Shown piece by piece: positions 37,501 through 52,500 of a stretch of DNA of 64,000 nucleotides. Position numbers and translations under genes: made by a program. The notes under the pieces were generated by a model. That model was not told where the DNA came from and made no database searches. It worked only from the letters and a program-made list of their open reading frames with translations. How positions within the stretch are numbered: position 1 is the first letter of the stretch; each line of letters opens with the position of its first letter. Origin of the DNA: Bolinopsis microptera (Eukaryota > Ctenophora > Tentaculata > Lobata > Bolinopsidae); NCBI RefSeq assembly GCF_026151205.1, contig NC_087079.1, positions 3,071,730 through 3,135,729 of the forward strand, in the 5' to 3' direction.

Positions 37501-40500
37501 AGGTAGAGTGAAGGTTACACTAAAACAATATTAAACCTGAGAGCAGGTAGAGTGAAGGTTACACTACAACAATATTCAACCTGAGAGCAGGTAGAGTGAA
37601 GGTTACACTAAAACAATATTAAACCTGAGAGCAGGTAGAGTGAAGGTTACACTACAACAATATTAAACCTGAGAGCAGGTAGAGTGAAGGTTACACTAAA
37701 ACAATATTCAACCTGAGAGCAGGTAGAGTGAAGGTTACACTAAAACAATATTAAACCTGAGAGCAGGTAGAGTGAAGGTTACACTAAAACAATATTAAAC
37801 CTGAGAGCAGGTAGAGTGAAGGTTACACTAAAACAACATTAAACCTGAGAGCAGGTAGAGTGAAGGTTACACTAAAACAATATTAAACCTGAGAGCAGGT
37901 AGAGTGAAGGTTACACTAAAACAATATTAAACCTGAGAGCAGGTAGAGTGAAGGTTACACTACAACAATATTAAACCTGAGAGCAGGTAGAGTGAAGGTT
38001 ACACTAAAACAATATTCAACCTGAGAGCAGGTAGAGTGAAGGTTACACTAAAACAATATTAAACCTGAGAGCAGGTAGAGTGAAGGTTACACTAAAACAA
38101 TATTAAACCTGAGAGCAGGTAGAGTGAAGGTTACACTAAAACAACATTAAACCTGAGAGCAGGTAGAGTGAAGGTTACACTAAAACAATATTAAACCTGA
38201 GAGCAGGTAGAGTGAAGGTTACACTAAAACAATATTAAACCTGAGAGCAGGTAGAGTGAAGGTTACACTAAAACAACATTAAACCTGAGAGCAGGTAGAG
38301 TGAAGGTTACACTAAAACAATATTCAACCTGAGAGCAGGTAGAGTGAAGGTTACACTAAAACAATATTAAACCTGAGAGCAGGTAGAGTGAAGGTTACAC
38401 TAAAACAATATTAAACCTGAGAGCAGGTAGAGTGAAGGTTACACTAAAACAATATTAAACCTGAGAGCAGGTAGAGTGAAGGTTACACTAAAACAATATT
38501 CAACCTGAGAGCAGGTAGAGTGAAGGTTACACTAAAACAATATTAAACCTGAGAGCAGGTAGAGTGAAGGTTACACTAAAACAATATTAAACCTGAGAGC
38601 AGGTAGAGTGAAGGTTACACTAAAACAATATTAAACCTGAGAGCAGGTAGAGTGAAGGTTACACTAAAACAATATTAAACCTGAGAGCAGGTAGAGTGAA
38701 GGTTACACTAAAACAATATTAAACCTGAGAGCAGGTAGAGTGAAGGTTACACTAAAACAATATTAAACCTGAGAGCAGGTAGAGTGAAGGTTACACTAAA
38801 ACAACATTAAACCTGAGAGCAGGTAGAGTGAAGGTTACACTAAAACAATATTAAACCTGAGAGCAGGTAGAGTGAAGGTTACACTAAAACAATATTAAAC
38901 CTGAGAGCAGGTAGAGTGAAGGTTACACTAAAACAATATTAAACCTGAGAGCAGGTAGAGTGAAGGTTACACTAAAACAATATTAAACCTGAGAGCAGGT
39001 AGAGTGAAGGTTACACTACAACAATATTCAACCTGAGAGCAGGTAGAGTGAAGGTTACACTAAAACAATATTCAACCTGAGAGCAGGTAGAGTGAAGGTT
39101 ACACTACAACAATGTTCAACCTGAGAGCAGGTAGAGTGAAGGTTACACTACAACAATATTAAACCTGAGAGCAGGTAGAGTGAAGGTTACACTAAAACAA
39201 TATTAAACCTGAGAGCAGGTAGAGTGAAGGTTACACTAAAACAATATTAAACCTGAGAGCAGGTAGAGTGAAGGTTACACTAAAACAATATTCAACCTGA
39301 GAGCAGGTAGAGTGAAGGTTACACTAAAACAATATTAAACCTGAGAGCAGGTAGAGTGAAGGTTACACTAAAACAATATTAAACCTGAGAGCAGGTAGAG
39401 TGAAGGTTACACTAAAACAATATTAAACCTGAGAGCAGGTAGAGTGAAGGTTACACTAAAACAATATTAAACCTGAGAGCAGGTAGAGTGAAGGTTACAC
39501 TAAAACAATATTCAACCTGAGAGCAGGTAGAGTGAAGGTTACACTAAAACAATATTCAACCTGAGAGCAGGTAGAGTGAAGGTTACACTAAAACAATATT
39601 CAACCTGAGAGCAGGTAGAGTGAAGGTTACACTAAAACAATATTAAACCTGAGAGCAGGTAGAGTGAAGGTTACACTAAAACAATATTAAACCTGAGAGC
39701 AGGTAGAGTGAAGGTTACACTAAAACAATATTCAACCTGAGAGCAGGTAGAGTGAAGGTTACACTAAAACAATATTCAACCTGAGAGCAGGTAGAGTGAA
39801 GGTTACACTAAAACAATATTCAACCTGAGAGCAGGTAGAGTGAAGGTTACACTAAAACAATATTCAACCTGAGAGCAGGTAGAGTGAAGGTTACACTAAA
39901 ACAATATTCAACCTGAGAGCAGGTAGAGTGAAGGTTACACTAAAACAATATTAAACCTGAGAGCAGGTAGAGTGAAGGTTACACTAAAACAATATTAAAC
40001 CTGAGAGCAGGTAGAGTGAAGGTTACACTAAAACAATATTCAACCTGAGAGCAGGTAGAGTGAAGGTTACACTAAAACAATATTCAACCTGAGAGCAGGT
40101 AGAGTGAAGGTTACACTAAAACAATATTAAACCTGAGAGCAGGTAGAGTGAAGGTTACACTAAAACAATATTCAACCTGAGAGCAGGTAGAGTGAAGGTT
40201 ACACTAAAACAACATTAAACCTGAGAGCAGGTAGAGTGAAGGTTACACTAAAACAATATTAAACCTGAGAGCAGGTAGAGTGAAGGTTACACTAAAACAA
40301 TATTCAACCTGAGAGCAGGTAGAGTGAAGGTTACACTAAAACAATATTAAACCTGAGAGCAGGTAGAGTGAAGGTTACACTAAAACAATATTAAACCTGA
40401 GAGCAGGTAGAGTGAAGGTTACACTAAAACAATATTAAACCTGAGAGCAGGTAGAGTGAAGGTTACACTAAAACAATATTAAACCTGAGAGCAGGTAGAG

Positions 40501-43500
40501 TGAAGGTTACACTAAAACAATATTAAACCTGAGAGCAGGTAGAGTGAAGGTTACACTAAAACAATATTAAACCTGAGAGCAGGTAGAGTGAAGGTTACAC
40601 TAAAACAATATTAAACCTGAGAGCAGGTAGAGTGAAGGTTACACTAAAACAATATTAAACCTGAGAGCAGGTAGAGTGAAGGTTACACTAAAACAATATT
40701 AAACCTGAGAGCAGGTAGAGTGAAGGTTACACTAAAACAATATTAAACCTGAGAGCAGGTAGAGTGAAGGTTACACTAAACAATATTAAACCTGAGAGCA
40801 GGTAGAGTGAAGGTTACACTAAAACAATATTAAACCTGAGAGCAGGTAGAGTGAAGGTTACACTAAAACAATATTAAACCTGAGAGCAGGTAGAGTGAAG
40901 GTTACACTAAAACAATATTAAACCTGAGAGCAGGTAGAGTGAAGGTTACACTAAAACAATATTCAACCTGAGAGCAGGTAGAGTGAAGGTTACACTAAAA
41001 CAATATTCAACCTGAGAGCAGGTAGAGTGAAGGTTACACTAAAACAATATTAAACCTGAGAGCAGGTAGAGTGAAGGTTACACTAAAACAATATTAAACC
41101 TGAGAGCAGGTAGAGTGAAGGTTACACTAAAACAATATTCAACCTGAGAGCAGGTAGAGTGAAGGTTACACTAAAACAATATTAAACCTGAGAGCAGGTA
41201 GAGTGAAGGTTACACTAAAACAATATTCAACCTGAGAGCAGGTAGAGTGAAGGTTACACTAAAACAATATTAAACCTGAGAGCAGGTAGAGTGAAGGTTA
41301 CACTAAAACAATATTAAACCTGAGAGCAGGTAGAGTGAAGGTTACACTAAAACAATATTAAACCTGAGAGCAGGTAGAGTGAAGGTTACACTAAAACAAT
41401 ATTAAACCTGAGAGCAGGTAGAGTGAAGGTTACACTACAACAATATTAAACCTGAGAGCAGGTAGAGTGAAGGTTACACTAAAACAATATTCAACCTGAG
41501 AGCAGGTAGAGTGAAGGTTACACTACAACAATATTCAACCTGAGAGCAGGTAGAGTGAAGGTTACACTAAAACAATATTCAACCTGAGAGCAGGTAGAGT
41601 GAAGGTTACACTAAAACAATATTAAACCTGAGAGCAGGTAGAGTGAAGGTTACACTACAACAATATTAAACCTGAGAGCAGGTAGAGTGAAGGTTACACT
41701 AAAACAATATTAAACCTGAGAGCAGGTAGAGTGAAGGTTACACTAAAACAATATTAAACCTGAGAGCAGGTAGAGTGAAGGTTACACTAAAACAATATTC
41801 AACCTGAGAGCAGGTAGAGTGAAGGTTACACTAAAACAATATTCTACCTGAGAGCAGGTAGAGTGAAGGTTACACTAAAACAATATTAAACCTGAGAGCA
41901 GGTAGAGTGAAGGTTACACTACAACAATATTCAACCTGAGAGCAGGTTGAGTGAAGGTTACACTAAAACAATATTCAACCTGAGAGCAGGTAGAGTGAAG
42001 GTTACACTAAAACAATATTAAACCTGAGAGCAGGTAGAGTGAAGGTTACACTACAACAACATTAAACCTGAGAGCAGGTAGAGTGAAGGTTACACTAAAA
42101 CAATATTCTACCTGAGAGCAGGTAGAGTGAAGGTTACACTAAAACAATATTCTACCTGAGAGCAGGTAGAGTGAAGGTTACACTACAACAATATTAAACC
42201 TGAGAGCAGGTAGAGTGAAGGTTACACTAAAACAATATTCTACCTGAGAGCAGGTAGAGTGAAGGTTACACTACAACAATATTCAACCTGAGAGCAGGTA
42301 GAGTGAAGGTTACACTAAAACAATATTAAACCTGAGAGCAGGTAGAGTGAAGGTTACACTAAAACAATATTCAACCTGAGAGCAGGTAGAGTGAAGGTTA
42401 CACTACAACAATATTAAACCTGAGAGCAGGTAGAGTGAAGGTTACACTAAAACAATATTCAACCTGAGAGCAGGTAGAGTGAAGGTTACACTACAACAAT
42501 ATTAAACCTGAGAGCAGGTAGAGTGAAGGTTACACTAAAACAATATTCAACCTGAGAGCAGGTAGAGTGAAGGTTACACTAAAACAATATTAAACCTGAG
42601 AGCAGGTAGAGTGAAGGTTACACTAAAACAATATTAAACCTGAGAGCAGGTAGAGTGAAGGTTACACTAAAACAATATTAAACCTGAGAGCAGGTAGAGT
42701 GAAGGTTACACTAAAACAATATTAAACCTGAGAGCAGGTAGAGTGAAGGTTACACTAAAACAATATTAAACCTGAGAGCAGGTAGAGTGAAGGTTACACT
42801 AAAACAATATTAAACCTGAGAGCAGGTAGAGTGAAGGTTACACTAAAACAATATTAAACCTGAGAGCAGGTAGAGTGAAGGTTACACTAAAACAATATTA
42901 AACCTGAGAGCAGGTAGAGTGAAGGTTACACTAAAACAATATTAAACCTGAGAGCAGGTAGAGTGAAGGTTACACTAAAACAATATTAAACCTGAGAGCA
43001 GGTAGAGTGAAGGTTACACTAAAACAATATTCAACCTGAGAGCAGGTAGAGTGAAGGTTACACTAAAACAATATTAAACCTGAGAGCAGGTAGAGTGAAG
43101 GTTACACTAAAACAATATTAAACCTGAGAGCAGGTAGAGTGAAGGTTACACTAAAACAATATTAAACCTGAGAGCAGGTAGAGTGAAGGTTACACTAAAA
43201 CAATATTAAACCTGAGAGCAGGTAGAGTGAAGGTTACACTAAAACAATATTAAACCTGAGAGCAGGTAGAGTGAAGGTTACACTAAAACAATATTCAACC
43301 TGAGAGCAGGTAGAGTGAAGGTTACACTACAACAATATTCAACCTGAGAGCAGGTAGAGTGAAGGTTACACTAAAACAATATTCAACCTGAGAGCAGGTA
43401 GAGTGAAGGTTACACTAAAACAATATTCAACCTGAGAGCAGGTAGAGTGAAGGTTACACTAAAACAATATTCAACCTGAGAGCAGGTAGAGTGAAGGTTA

Positions 43501-46500
43501 CACTACAACAATATTAAACCTGAGAGCAGGTAGAGTGAAGGTTACACTAAAACAATATTCAACCTGAGAGCAGGTAGAGTGAAGGTTACACTAAAACAAT
43601 ATTAAACCTGAGAGCAGGTAGAGTGAAGGTTACACTAAAACAATATTCAACCTGAGAGCAGGTAGAGTGAAGGTTACACTAAAACAATATTAAACCTGAG
43701 AGCAGGTAGAGTGAAGGTTACACTAAAACAATATTCAACCTGAGAGCAGGTAGAGTGAAGGTTACACTAAAACAATATTCAACCTGAGAGCAGGTAGAGT
43801 GAAGGTTACACTAAAACAATATTCAACCTGAGAGCAGGTAGAGTGAAGGTTACACTAAAACAATATTCAACCTGAGAGCAGGTAGAGTGAAGGTTACACT
43901 AAAACAATATTCAACCTGAGAGCAGGTAGAGTGAAGGTTACACTAAAACAATATTCAACCTGAGAGCAGGTAGAGTGAAGGTTACACTAAAACAATATTA
44001 AACCTGAGAGCAGGTAGAGTGAAGGTTACACTACAACAATATTCAACCTGAGAGCAGGTAGAGTGAAGGTTACACTAAAACAATATTCAACCTGAGAGCA
44101 GGTAGAGTGAAGGTTACACTAAAACAATATTAAACCTGAGAGCAGGTAGAGTGAAGGTTACACTAAAACAATATTAAACCTGAGAGCAGGTAGAGTGAAG
44201 GTTACACTAAAACAATATTAAACCTGAGAGCAGGTAGAGTGAAGGTTACACTAAAACAATATTCAACCTGAGAGCAGGTAGAGTGAAGGTTACACTAAAA
44301 CAATATTAAACCTGAGAGCAGGTAGAGTGAAGGTTACACTAAAACAATATTAAACCTGAGAGCAGGTAGAGTGAAGGTTACACTAAAACAATATTAAACC
44401 TGAGAGCAGGTAGAGTGAAGGTTACACTAAAACAATATTCAACCTGAGAGCAGGTAGAGTGAAGGTTACACTAAAACAATATTCAACCTGAGAGCAGGTA
44501 GAGTGAAGGTTACACTAAAACAATATTCAACCTGAGAGCAGGTAGAGTGAAGGTTACACTAAAACAATATTCAACCTGAGAGCAGGTAGAGTGAAGGTTA
44601 CACTAAAACAATATTCAACCTGAGAGCAGGTAGAGTGAAGGTTACACTAAAACAATATTCAACCTGAGAGCAGGTAGAGTGAAGGTTACACTAAAACAAT
44701 ATTCAACCTGAGAGCAGGTAGAGTGAAGGTTACACTAAAACAATATTAAACCTGAGAGCAGGTAGAGTGAAGGTTACACTAAAACAATATTAAACCTGAG
44801 AGCAGGTAGAGTGAAGGTTACACTAAAACAATATTCAACCTGAGAGCAGGTAGAGTGAAGGTTACACTAAAACAATATTAAACCTGAGAGCAGGTAGAGT
44901 GAAGGTTACACTAAAACAATATTAAACCTGAGAGCAGGTAGAGTGAAGGTTACACTAAAACAATATTCAACCTGAGAGCAGGTAGAGTGAAGGTTACACT
45001 AAAACAATATTCAACCTGAGAGCAGGTAGAGTGAAGGTTACACTAAAACAATATTCAACCTGAGAGCAGGTAGAGTGAAGGTTACACTAAAACAATATTC
45101 AACCTGAGAGCAGGTAGAGTGAAGGTTACACTAAAACAATATTCAACCTGAGAGCAGGTAGAGTGAAGGTTACACTAAAACAATATTCAACCTGAGAGCA
45201 GGTAGAGTGAAGGTTACACTAAAACAATATTCAACCTGAGAGCAGGTAGAGTGAAGGTTACACTAAAACAATATTCAACCTGAGAGCAGGTAGAGTGAAG
45301 GTTACACTAAAACAATATTCAACCTGAGAGCAGGTAGAGTGAAGGTTACACTAAAACAATATTCAACCTGAGAGCAGGTAGAGTGAAGGTTACACTAAAA
45401 CAATATTCAACCTGAGAGCAGGTAGAGTGAAGGTTACACTAAAACAATATTCAACCTGAGAGCAGGTAGAGTGAAGGTTACACTAAAACAATATTAAACC
45501 TGAGAGCAGGTAGAGTGAAGGTTACACTAAAACAATATTAAACCTGAGAGCAGGTAGAGTGAAGGTTACACTAAAACAATATTAAACCTGAGAGCAGGTA
45601 GAGTGAAGGTTACACTAAAACAATATTAAACCTGAGAGCAGGTAGAGTGAAGGTTACACTAAAACAATATTAAACCTGAGAGCAGGTAGAGTGAAGGTTA
45701 CACTAAAACAATATTAAACCTGAGAGCAGGTAGAGTGAAGGTTACACTAAAACAATATTAAACCTGAGAGCAGGTAGAGTGAAGGTTACACTAAAACAAT
45801 ATTAAACCTGAGAGCAGGTAGAGTGAAGGTTACACTAAAACAATATTAAACCTGAGAGCAGGTAGAGTGAAGGTTACACTAAAACAATATTAAACCTGAG
45901 AGCAGGTAGAGTGAAGGTTACACTAAAACAATATTAAACCTGAGAGCAGGTAGAGTGAAGGTTACACTAAAACAATATTAAACCTGAGAGCAGGTAGAGT
46001 GAAGGTTACACTAAAACAATATTAAACCTGAGAGCAGGTAGAGTGAAGGTTACACTAAAACAATATTAAACCTGAGAGCAGGTAGAGTGAAGGTTACACT
46101 AAAACAATATTCAACCTGAGAGCAGGTAGAGTGAAGGTTACACTAAAACAATATTCAACCTGAGAGCAGGTAGAGTGAAGGTTACACTAAAACAATATTA
46201 AACCTGAGAGCAGGTAGAGTGAAGGTTACACTAAAACAATATTAAACCTGAGAGCAGGTAGAGTGAAGGTTACACTAAAACAATATTAAACCTGAGAGCA
46301 GGTAGAGTGAAGGTTACACTAAAACAATATTCAACCTGAGAGCAGGTAGAGTGAAGGTTACACTAAAACAATATTAAACCTGAGAGCAGGTAGAGTGAAG
46401 GTTACACTAAAACAATATTAAACCTGAGAGCAGGTAGAGTGAAGGTTACACTAAAACAATATTAAACCTGAGAGCAGGTAGAGTGAAGGTTACACTAAAA

Positions 46501-49500
46501 CAATATTAAACCTGAGAGCAGGTAGAGTGAAGGTTACACTAAAACAATATTCAACCTGAGAGCAGGTAGAGTGAAGGTTACACTAAAACAATATTAAACC
46601 TGAGAGCAGGTAGAGTGAAGGTTACACTAAAACAATATTAAACCTGAGAGCAGGTAGAGTGAAGGTTACACTAAAACAATATTCAACCTGAGAGCAGGTA
46701 GAGTGAAGGTTACACTAAAACAATATTAAACCTGAGAGCAGGTAGAGTGAAGGTTACACTAAAACAATATTAAACCTGAGAGCAGGTAGAGTGAAGGTTA
46801 CACTAAAACAATATTCAACCTGAGAGCAGGTAGAGTGAAGGTTACACTAAAACAATATTCAACCTGAGAGCAGGTAGAGTGAAGGTTACACTAAAACAAT
46901 ATTAAACCTGAGAGCAGGTAGAGTGAAGGTTACACTAAAACAATATTAAACCTGAGAGCAGGTAGAGTGAAGGTTACACTAAAACAATATTCAACCTGAG
47001 AGCAGGTAGAGTGAAGGTTACACTAAAACAATATTCAACCTGAGAGCAGGTAGAGTGAAGGTTACACTAAAACAATATTAAACCTGAGAGCAGGTAGAGT
47101 GAAGGTTACACTAAAACAATATTAAACCTGAGAGCAGGTAGAGTGAAGGTTACACTAAAACAATATTAAACCTGAGAGCAGGTAGAGTGAAGGTTACACT
47201 AAAACAATATTCAACCTGAGAGCAGGTAGAGTGAAGGTTACACTAAAACAATATTCAACCTGAGAGCAGGTAGAGTGAAGGTTACACTAAAACAATATTA
47301 AACCTGAGAGCAGGTAGAGTGAAGGTTACACTAAAACAATATTAAACCTGAGAGCAGGTAGAGTGAAGGTTACACTAAAACAATATTCAACCTGAGAGCA
47401 GGTAGAGTGAAGGTTACACTAAAACAATATTAAACCTGAGAGCAGGTAGAGTGAAGGTTACACTAAAACAATATTCAACCTGAGAGCAGGTAGAGTGAAG
47501 GTTACACTAAAACAATATTAAACCTGAGAGCAGGTAGAGTGAAGGTTACACTAAAACAATATTCAACCTGAGAGCAGGTAGAGTGAAGGTTACACTAAAA
47601 CAATATTAAACCTGAGAGCAGGTAGAGTGAAGGTTACACTAAAACAATATTAAACCTGAGAGCAGGTAGAGTGAAGGTTACACTAAAACAATATTAAACC
47701 TGAGAGCAGGTAGAGTGAAGGTTACACTAAAACAATATTCAACCTGAGAGCAGGTAGAGTGAAGGTTACACTAAAACAATATTAAACCTGAGAGCAGGTA
47801 GAGTGAAGGTTACACTAAAACAATATTAAACCTGAGAGCAGGTAGAGTGAAGGTTACACTAAAACAATATTAAACCTGAGAGCAGGTAGAGTGAAGGTTA
47901 CACTAAAACAATATTCAACCTGAGAGCAGGTAGAGTGAAGGTTACACTAAAACAATATTCAACCTGAGAGCAGGTAGAGTGAAGGTTACACTAAAACAAT
48001 ATTAAACCTGAGAGCAGGTAGAGTGAAGGTTACACTAAAACAATATTAAACCTGAGAGCAGGTAGAGTGAAGGTTACACTAAAACAATATTCAACCTGAG
48101 AGCAGGTAGAGTGAAGGTTACACTAAAACAATATTAAACCTGAGAGCAGGTAGAGTGAAGGTTACACTAAAACAATATTAAACCTGAGAGCAGGTAGAGT
48201 GAAGGTTACACTAAAACAATATTAAACCTGAGAGCAGGTAGAGTGAAGGTTACACTAAAACAATATTCAACCTGAGAGCAGGTAGAGTGAAGGTTACACT
48301 AAAACAATATTAAACCTGAGAGCAGGTAGAGTGAAGGTTACACTAAAACAATATTAAACCTGAGAGCAGGTAGAGTGAAGGTTACACTAAAACAATATTA
48401 AACCTGAGAGCAGGTAGAGTGAAGGTTACACTAAAACAATATTAAACCTGAGAGCAGGTAGAGTGAAGGTTACACTAAAACAATATTAAACCTGAGAGCA
48501 GGTAGAGTGAAGGTTACACTAAAACAATATTAAACCTGAGAGCAGGTAGAGTGAAGGTTACACTAAAACAATATTAAACCTGAGAGCAGGTAGAGTGAAG
48601 GTTACACTAAAACAATATTCAACCTGAGAGCAGGTAGAGTGAAGGTTACACTAAAACAATATTCAACCTGAGAGCAGGTAGAGTGAAGGTTACACTAAAA
48701 CAATATTCAACCTGAGAGCAGGTAGAGTGAAGGTTACACTAAAACAATATTAAACCTGAGAGCAGGTAGAGTGAAGGTTACACTAAAACAATATTAAACC
48801 TGAGAGCAGGTAGAGTGAAGGTTACACTACAACAATATTAAACCTGAGAGCAGGTAGAGTGAAGGTTACACTAAAACAATATTAAACCTGAGAGCAGGTA
48901 GAGTGAAGGTTACACTAAAACAATATTAAACCTGAGAGCAGGTAGAGTGAAGGTTACACTACAACAATATTAAACCTGAGAGCAGGTAGAGTGAAGGTTA
49001 CACTAAAACAATATTAAACCTGAGAGCAGGTAGAGTGAAGGTTACACTAAAACAACATTAAACCTGAGAGCAGGTAGAGTGAAGGTTACACTAAAACAAT
49101 ATTAAACCTGAGAGCAGGTAGAGTGAAGGTTACACTAAAACAATATTAAACCTGAGAGCAGGTAGAGTGAAGGTTACACTAAAACAATATTAAACCTGAG
49201 AGCAGGTAGAGTGAAGGTTACACTACAACAATATTAAACCTGAGAGCAGGTAGAGTGAAGGTTACACTAAAACAATATTAAACCTGAGAGCAGGTAGAGT
49301 GAAGGTTACACTAAAACAATATTAAACCTGAGAGCAGGTAGAGTGAAGGTTACACTAAAACAATATTAAACCTGAGAGCAGGTAGAGTGAAGGTTACACT
49401 AAAACAATATTAAACCTGAGAGCAGGTAGAGTGAAGGTTACACTACAACAATATTAAACCTGAGAGCAGGTAGAGTGAAGGTTACACTAAAACAATATTA

Positions 49501-52500
49501 AACCTGAGAGCAGGTAGAGTGAAGGTTACACTAAAACAATATTAAACCTGAGAGCAGGTAGAGTGAAGGTTACACTAAAACAATATTAAACCTGAGAGCA
49601 GGTAGAGTGAAGGTTACACTACAACAATATTCAACCTGAGAGCAGGTAGAGTGAAGGTTACACTACAACAATATTAAACCTGAGAGCAGGTAGAGTGAAG
49701 GTTACACTACAACAATATTAAACCTGAGAGCAGGTAGAGTGAAGGTTACACTAAAACAATATTAAACCTGAGAGCAGGTAGAGTGAAGGTTACACTACAA
49801 CAATATTAAACCTGAGAGCAGGTAGAGTGAAGGTTACACTACAACAATATTAAACCTGAGAGCAGGTAGAGTGAAGGTTACACTAAAACAATATTAAACC
49901 TGAGAGCAGGTAGAGTGAAGGTTACACTACAACAATATTAAACCTGAGAGCAGGTAGAGTGAAGGTTACATTAAAACAATATTAAACCTGAGAGCAGGTA
50001 GAGTGAAGGTTACACTAAAACAATATTCAACCTGAGAGCAGGTAGAGTGAAGGTTACACTACAACAATATTAAACCTGAGAGCAGGTAGAGTGAAGGTTA
50101 CACTAAAACAATATTAAACCTGAGAACAGGTAGAGTGAAGGTTACACTACAACAATATTAAACCTGAGAGCAGGTAGAGTGAAGGTTACACTAAAACAAT
50201 ATTAAACCTGAGAGCAGGTAGAGTGAAGGTTACACTACAACAATATTAAACCTGAGAGCAGGTAGAGTGAAGGTTACACTAAAACAATATTCAACCTGAG
50301 AGCAGGTAGAGTGAAGGTTACACTAAAACAATATTCAACCTGAGAGCAGGTAGAGTGAAGGTTACACTAAAACAATATTAAACCTGAGAACAGGTAGAGT
50401 GAAGGTTACACAAGCAGTCCTGGTCACAGTTAGGCCCAGTGTAACCTAGATCACACTCACACAGGTTGTACTCGCTACACTTGCCGTGTTTGCAGGTGGA
50501 ACTCGTGTCACACCTGCGGTGGTAACAGTTTTATCGAGCCATGTATTTACAATTGAAATAGGGTCATTATATCGGGCATTGTTTTTAGAAGTGTCACTGA
50601 TAATAACTTGGGTATTTTACCCCTTTTACAAATTAATATTTGCTTGATTTTCGCTGAACTTGACAAACAGTGTTTAGTTGTACCACAAGTCACTAAAAAT
50701 CTCAAACTAACTAACTTCAACCGACAATCTCCTCCCAACTCACTTGGACTCACAGACCCCATCGTGGTCCTGATAACCCAGTTTACACTGACAAGTAAAC
50801 CCGTCCTCTGTATCTATACACTCGGCGTTGTCATGGCAGTGGTGGAGTCCCAGGGCACACTCGTTAACTGCTGGACACTCCTGGTAGTACCAGCTCAGCG
50901 AGCAGTAACCCTCCTCAAAGTTACCCTGACAGAGCATGTTAGTGTGCTTCTAGATTCAAAGTTACCCTGACAGAGCATGTTAGTGTGCTTCTAGATTCAA
51001 AGTTACCCTGACAGAGCATGTTAGTGTGCTTCTAGATTCAAAGTTACCCTGACAGAGCATGTTAGTGTGCTTCTAGATTCAAAGTTACCCTGACAGAGCA
51101 TGTTAGTGTGCTTCTAGATTCAAAGTTACCCTGACAGAGCATGTTAGTGTGCTTCTAGATTCAAAGTTACCCTGACAGAGCATGTTAGTGTGCTTCTAGA
51201 TTCAAAGTTACCCTGACAGAGCATGTTAGTGTGCTTCTAGATTCAAAGTTACCCTGACAGAGCATGTTAGTGTGCTTCTAGATTCAAAGTTACCCTGACA
51301 GAGCATGTTAGTGTGCTTCTAGATTCAAAGTTACCCTGACAGAGCATGTTAGTGTGCTTCTAGATTCAAAGTTACCCCGACAGAGCATGTTAGTGTGCTT
51401 CTAGATTCAAAGTTACCCTGACAGAGCATGTTAGTGTGCTTCTAGATTCAAAGTTACCCTGACAGAGCATGTTAGTGTGCTTCTAGATTCAAAGTTACCC
51501 TGACAGAGCATGTTAGTGTGCTTCTAGATTCAAAGTTACCCTGACAGAGCATGTTAGTGTGCTTCTAGATTCAAAGTTACCCTGACAAATCATGTTAGTG
51601 TGCTTCTAGATTCAAAGTTACCCTGACAGAGCATGTTAGTGTGCTTCTAGATTCAAAGTTACCCTGACAGAGCATGTTAGTGTGCTTCTAGATTCAAAGT
51701 TACCCTGACAGAGCATGTTAGTGTGCTTCTAGATTCAAAGTTACCCTGACAGAGCATGTTAGTGTGCTTCTAGATTCAAAGTTACCCTGACAGAGCAGGT
51801 TAGTGTGCTTCTAGATTCAAAGTTACCCTGACAGAGCATGTTAGTGTGCTTCTAGATTCAAAGTTACCCTGACAGAGCATGTTAGTGTGCTTCTAGATTC
51901 AAAGTTACCCAGACAGAGCATGTTAGTGTGCTTCTAGATTCAAAGTTACCCTGACAGAGCATGTTAGTGTGCTTCTAGATTCAAAGTTACCCTGACAGAG
52001 CAGGTTAGTGTGCTTCTAGATTCAAAGTTACCCTGACAGAGCATGTTAGTGTGCTTCTAGATTCAAAGTTACCCTGACAGAGCATGTTAGTGTGCTTCTA
52101 GATTCAAAGTTACCCTGACAGAGCATGTTAGTGTGATTCTAGATTCAAAGTTACCCTGACACAGCATGTTAGTGTGCTTCTAGATTCAAAGTTACCCTGA
52201 CACAGCATGTTAGTGTGCTTCTAGATTCAAAGTTACCCTGACAGAGCATGTTAGTGTGCTTCTAGATTCAAAGTTACCCTGACAGAGCATGTTAGTGTGC
52301 TTCTAGATTCAAAGTTACCCTGACAGAGCATGTTAGTGTGCTTCTAGATTCAAAGTTACCCCGACAGAGCATGTTAGTGTGCTTCTAGATTCAAAGTTAC
52401 CCTGACAGAGCATGTTAGTGTGCTTCTAGATTCAAAGTTACCCTGACAGAGCATGTTAGTGTGCTTCTAGATTCAAAGTTACCCTGACAGAGCATGTTAG

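Noticed and set aside
37083-50409. CRISPR array
   Set aside because: Units are 44 bp head to tail with no unique spacers, in an animal gene intron. It is a satellite.
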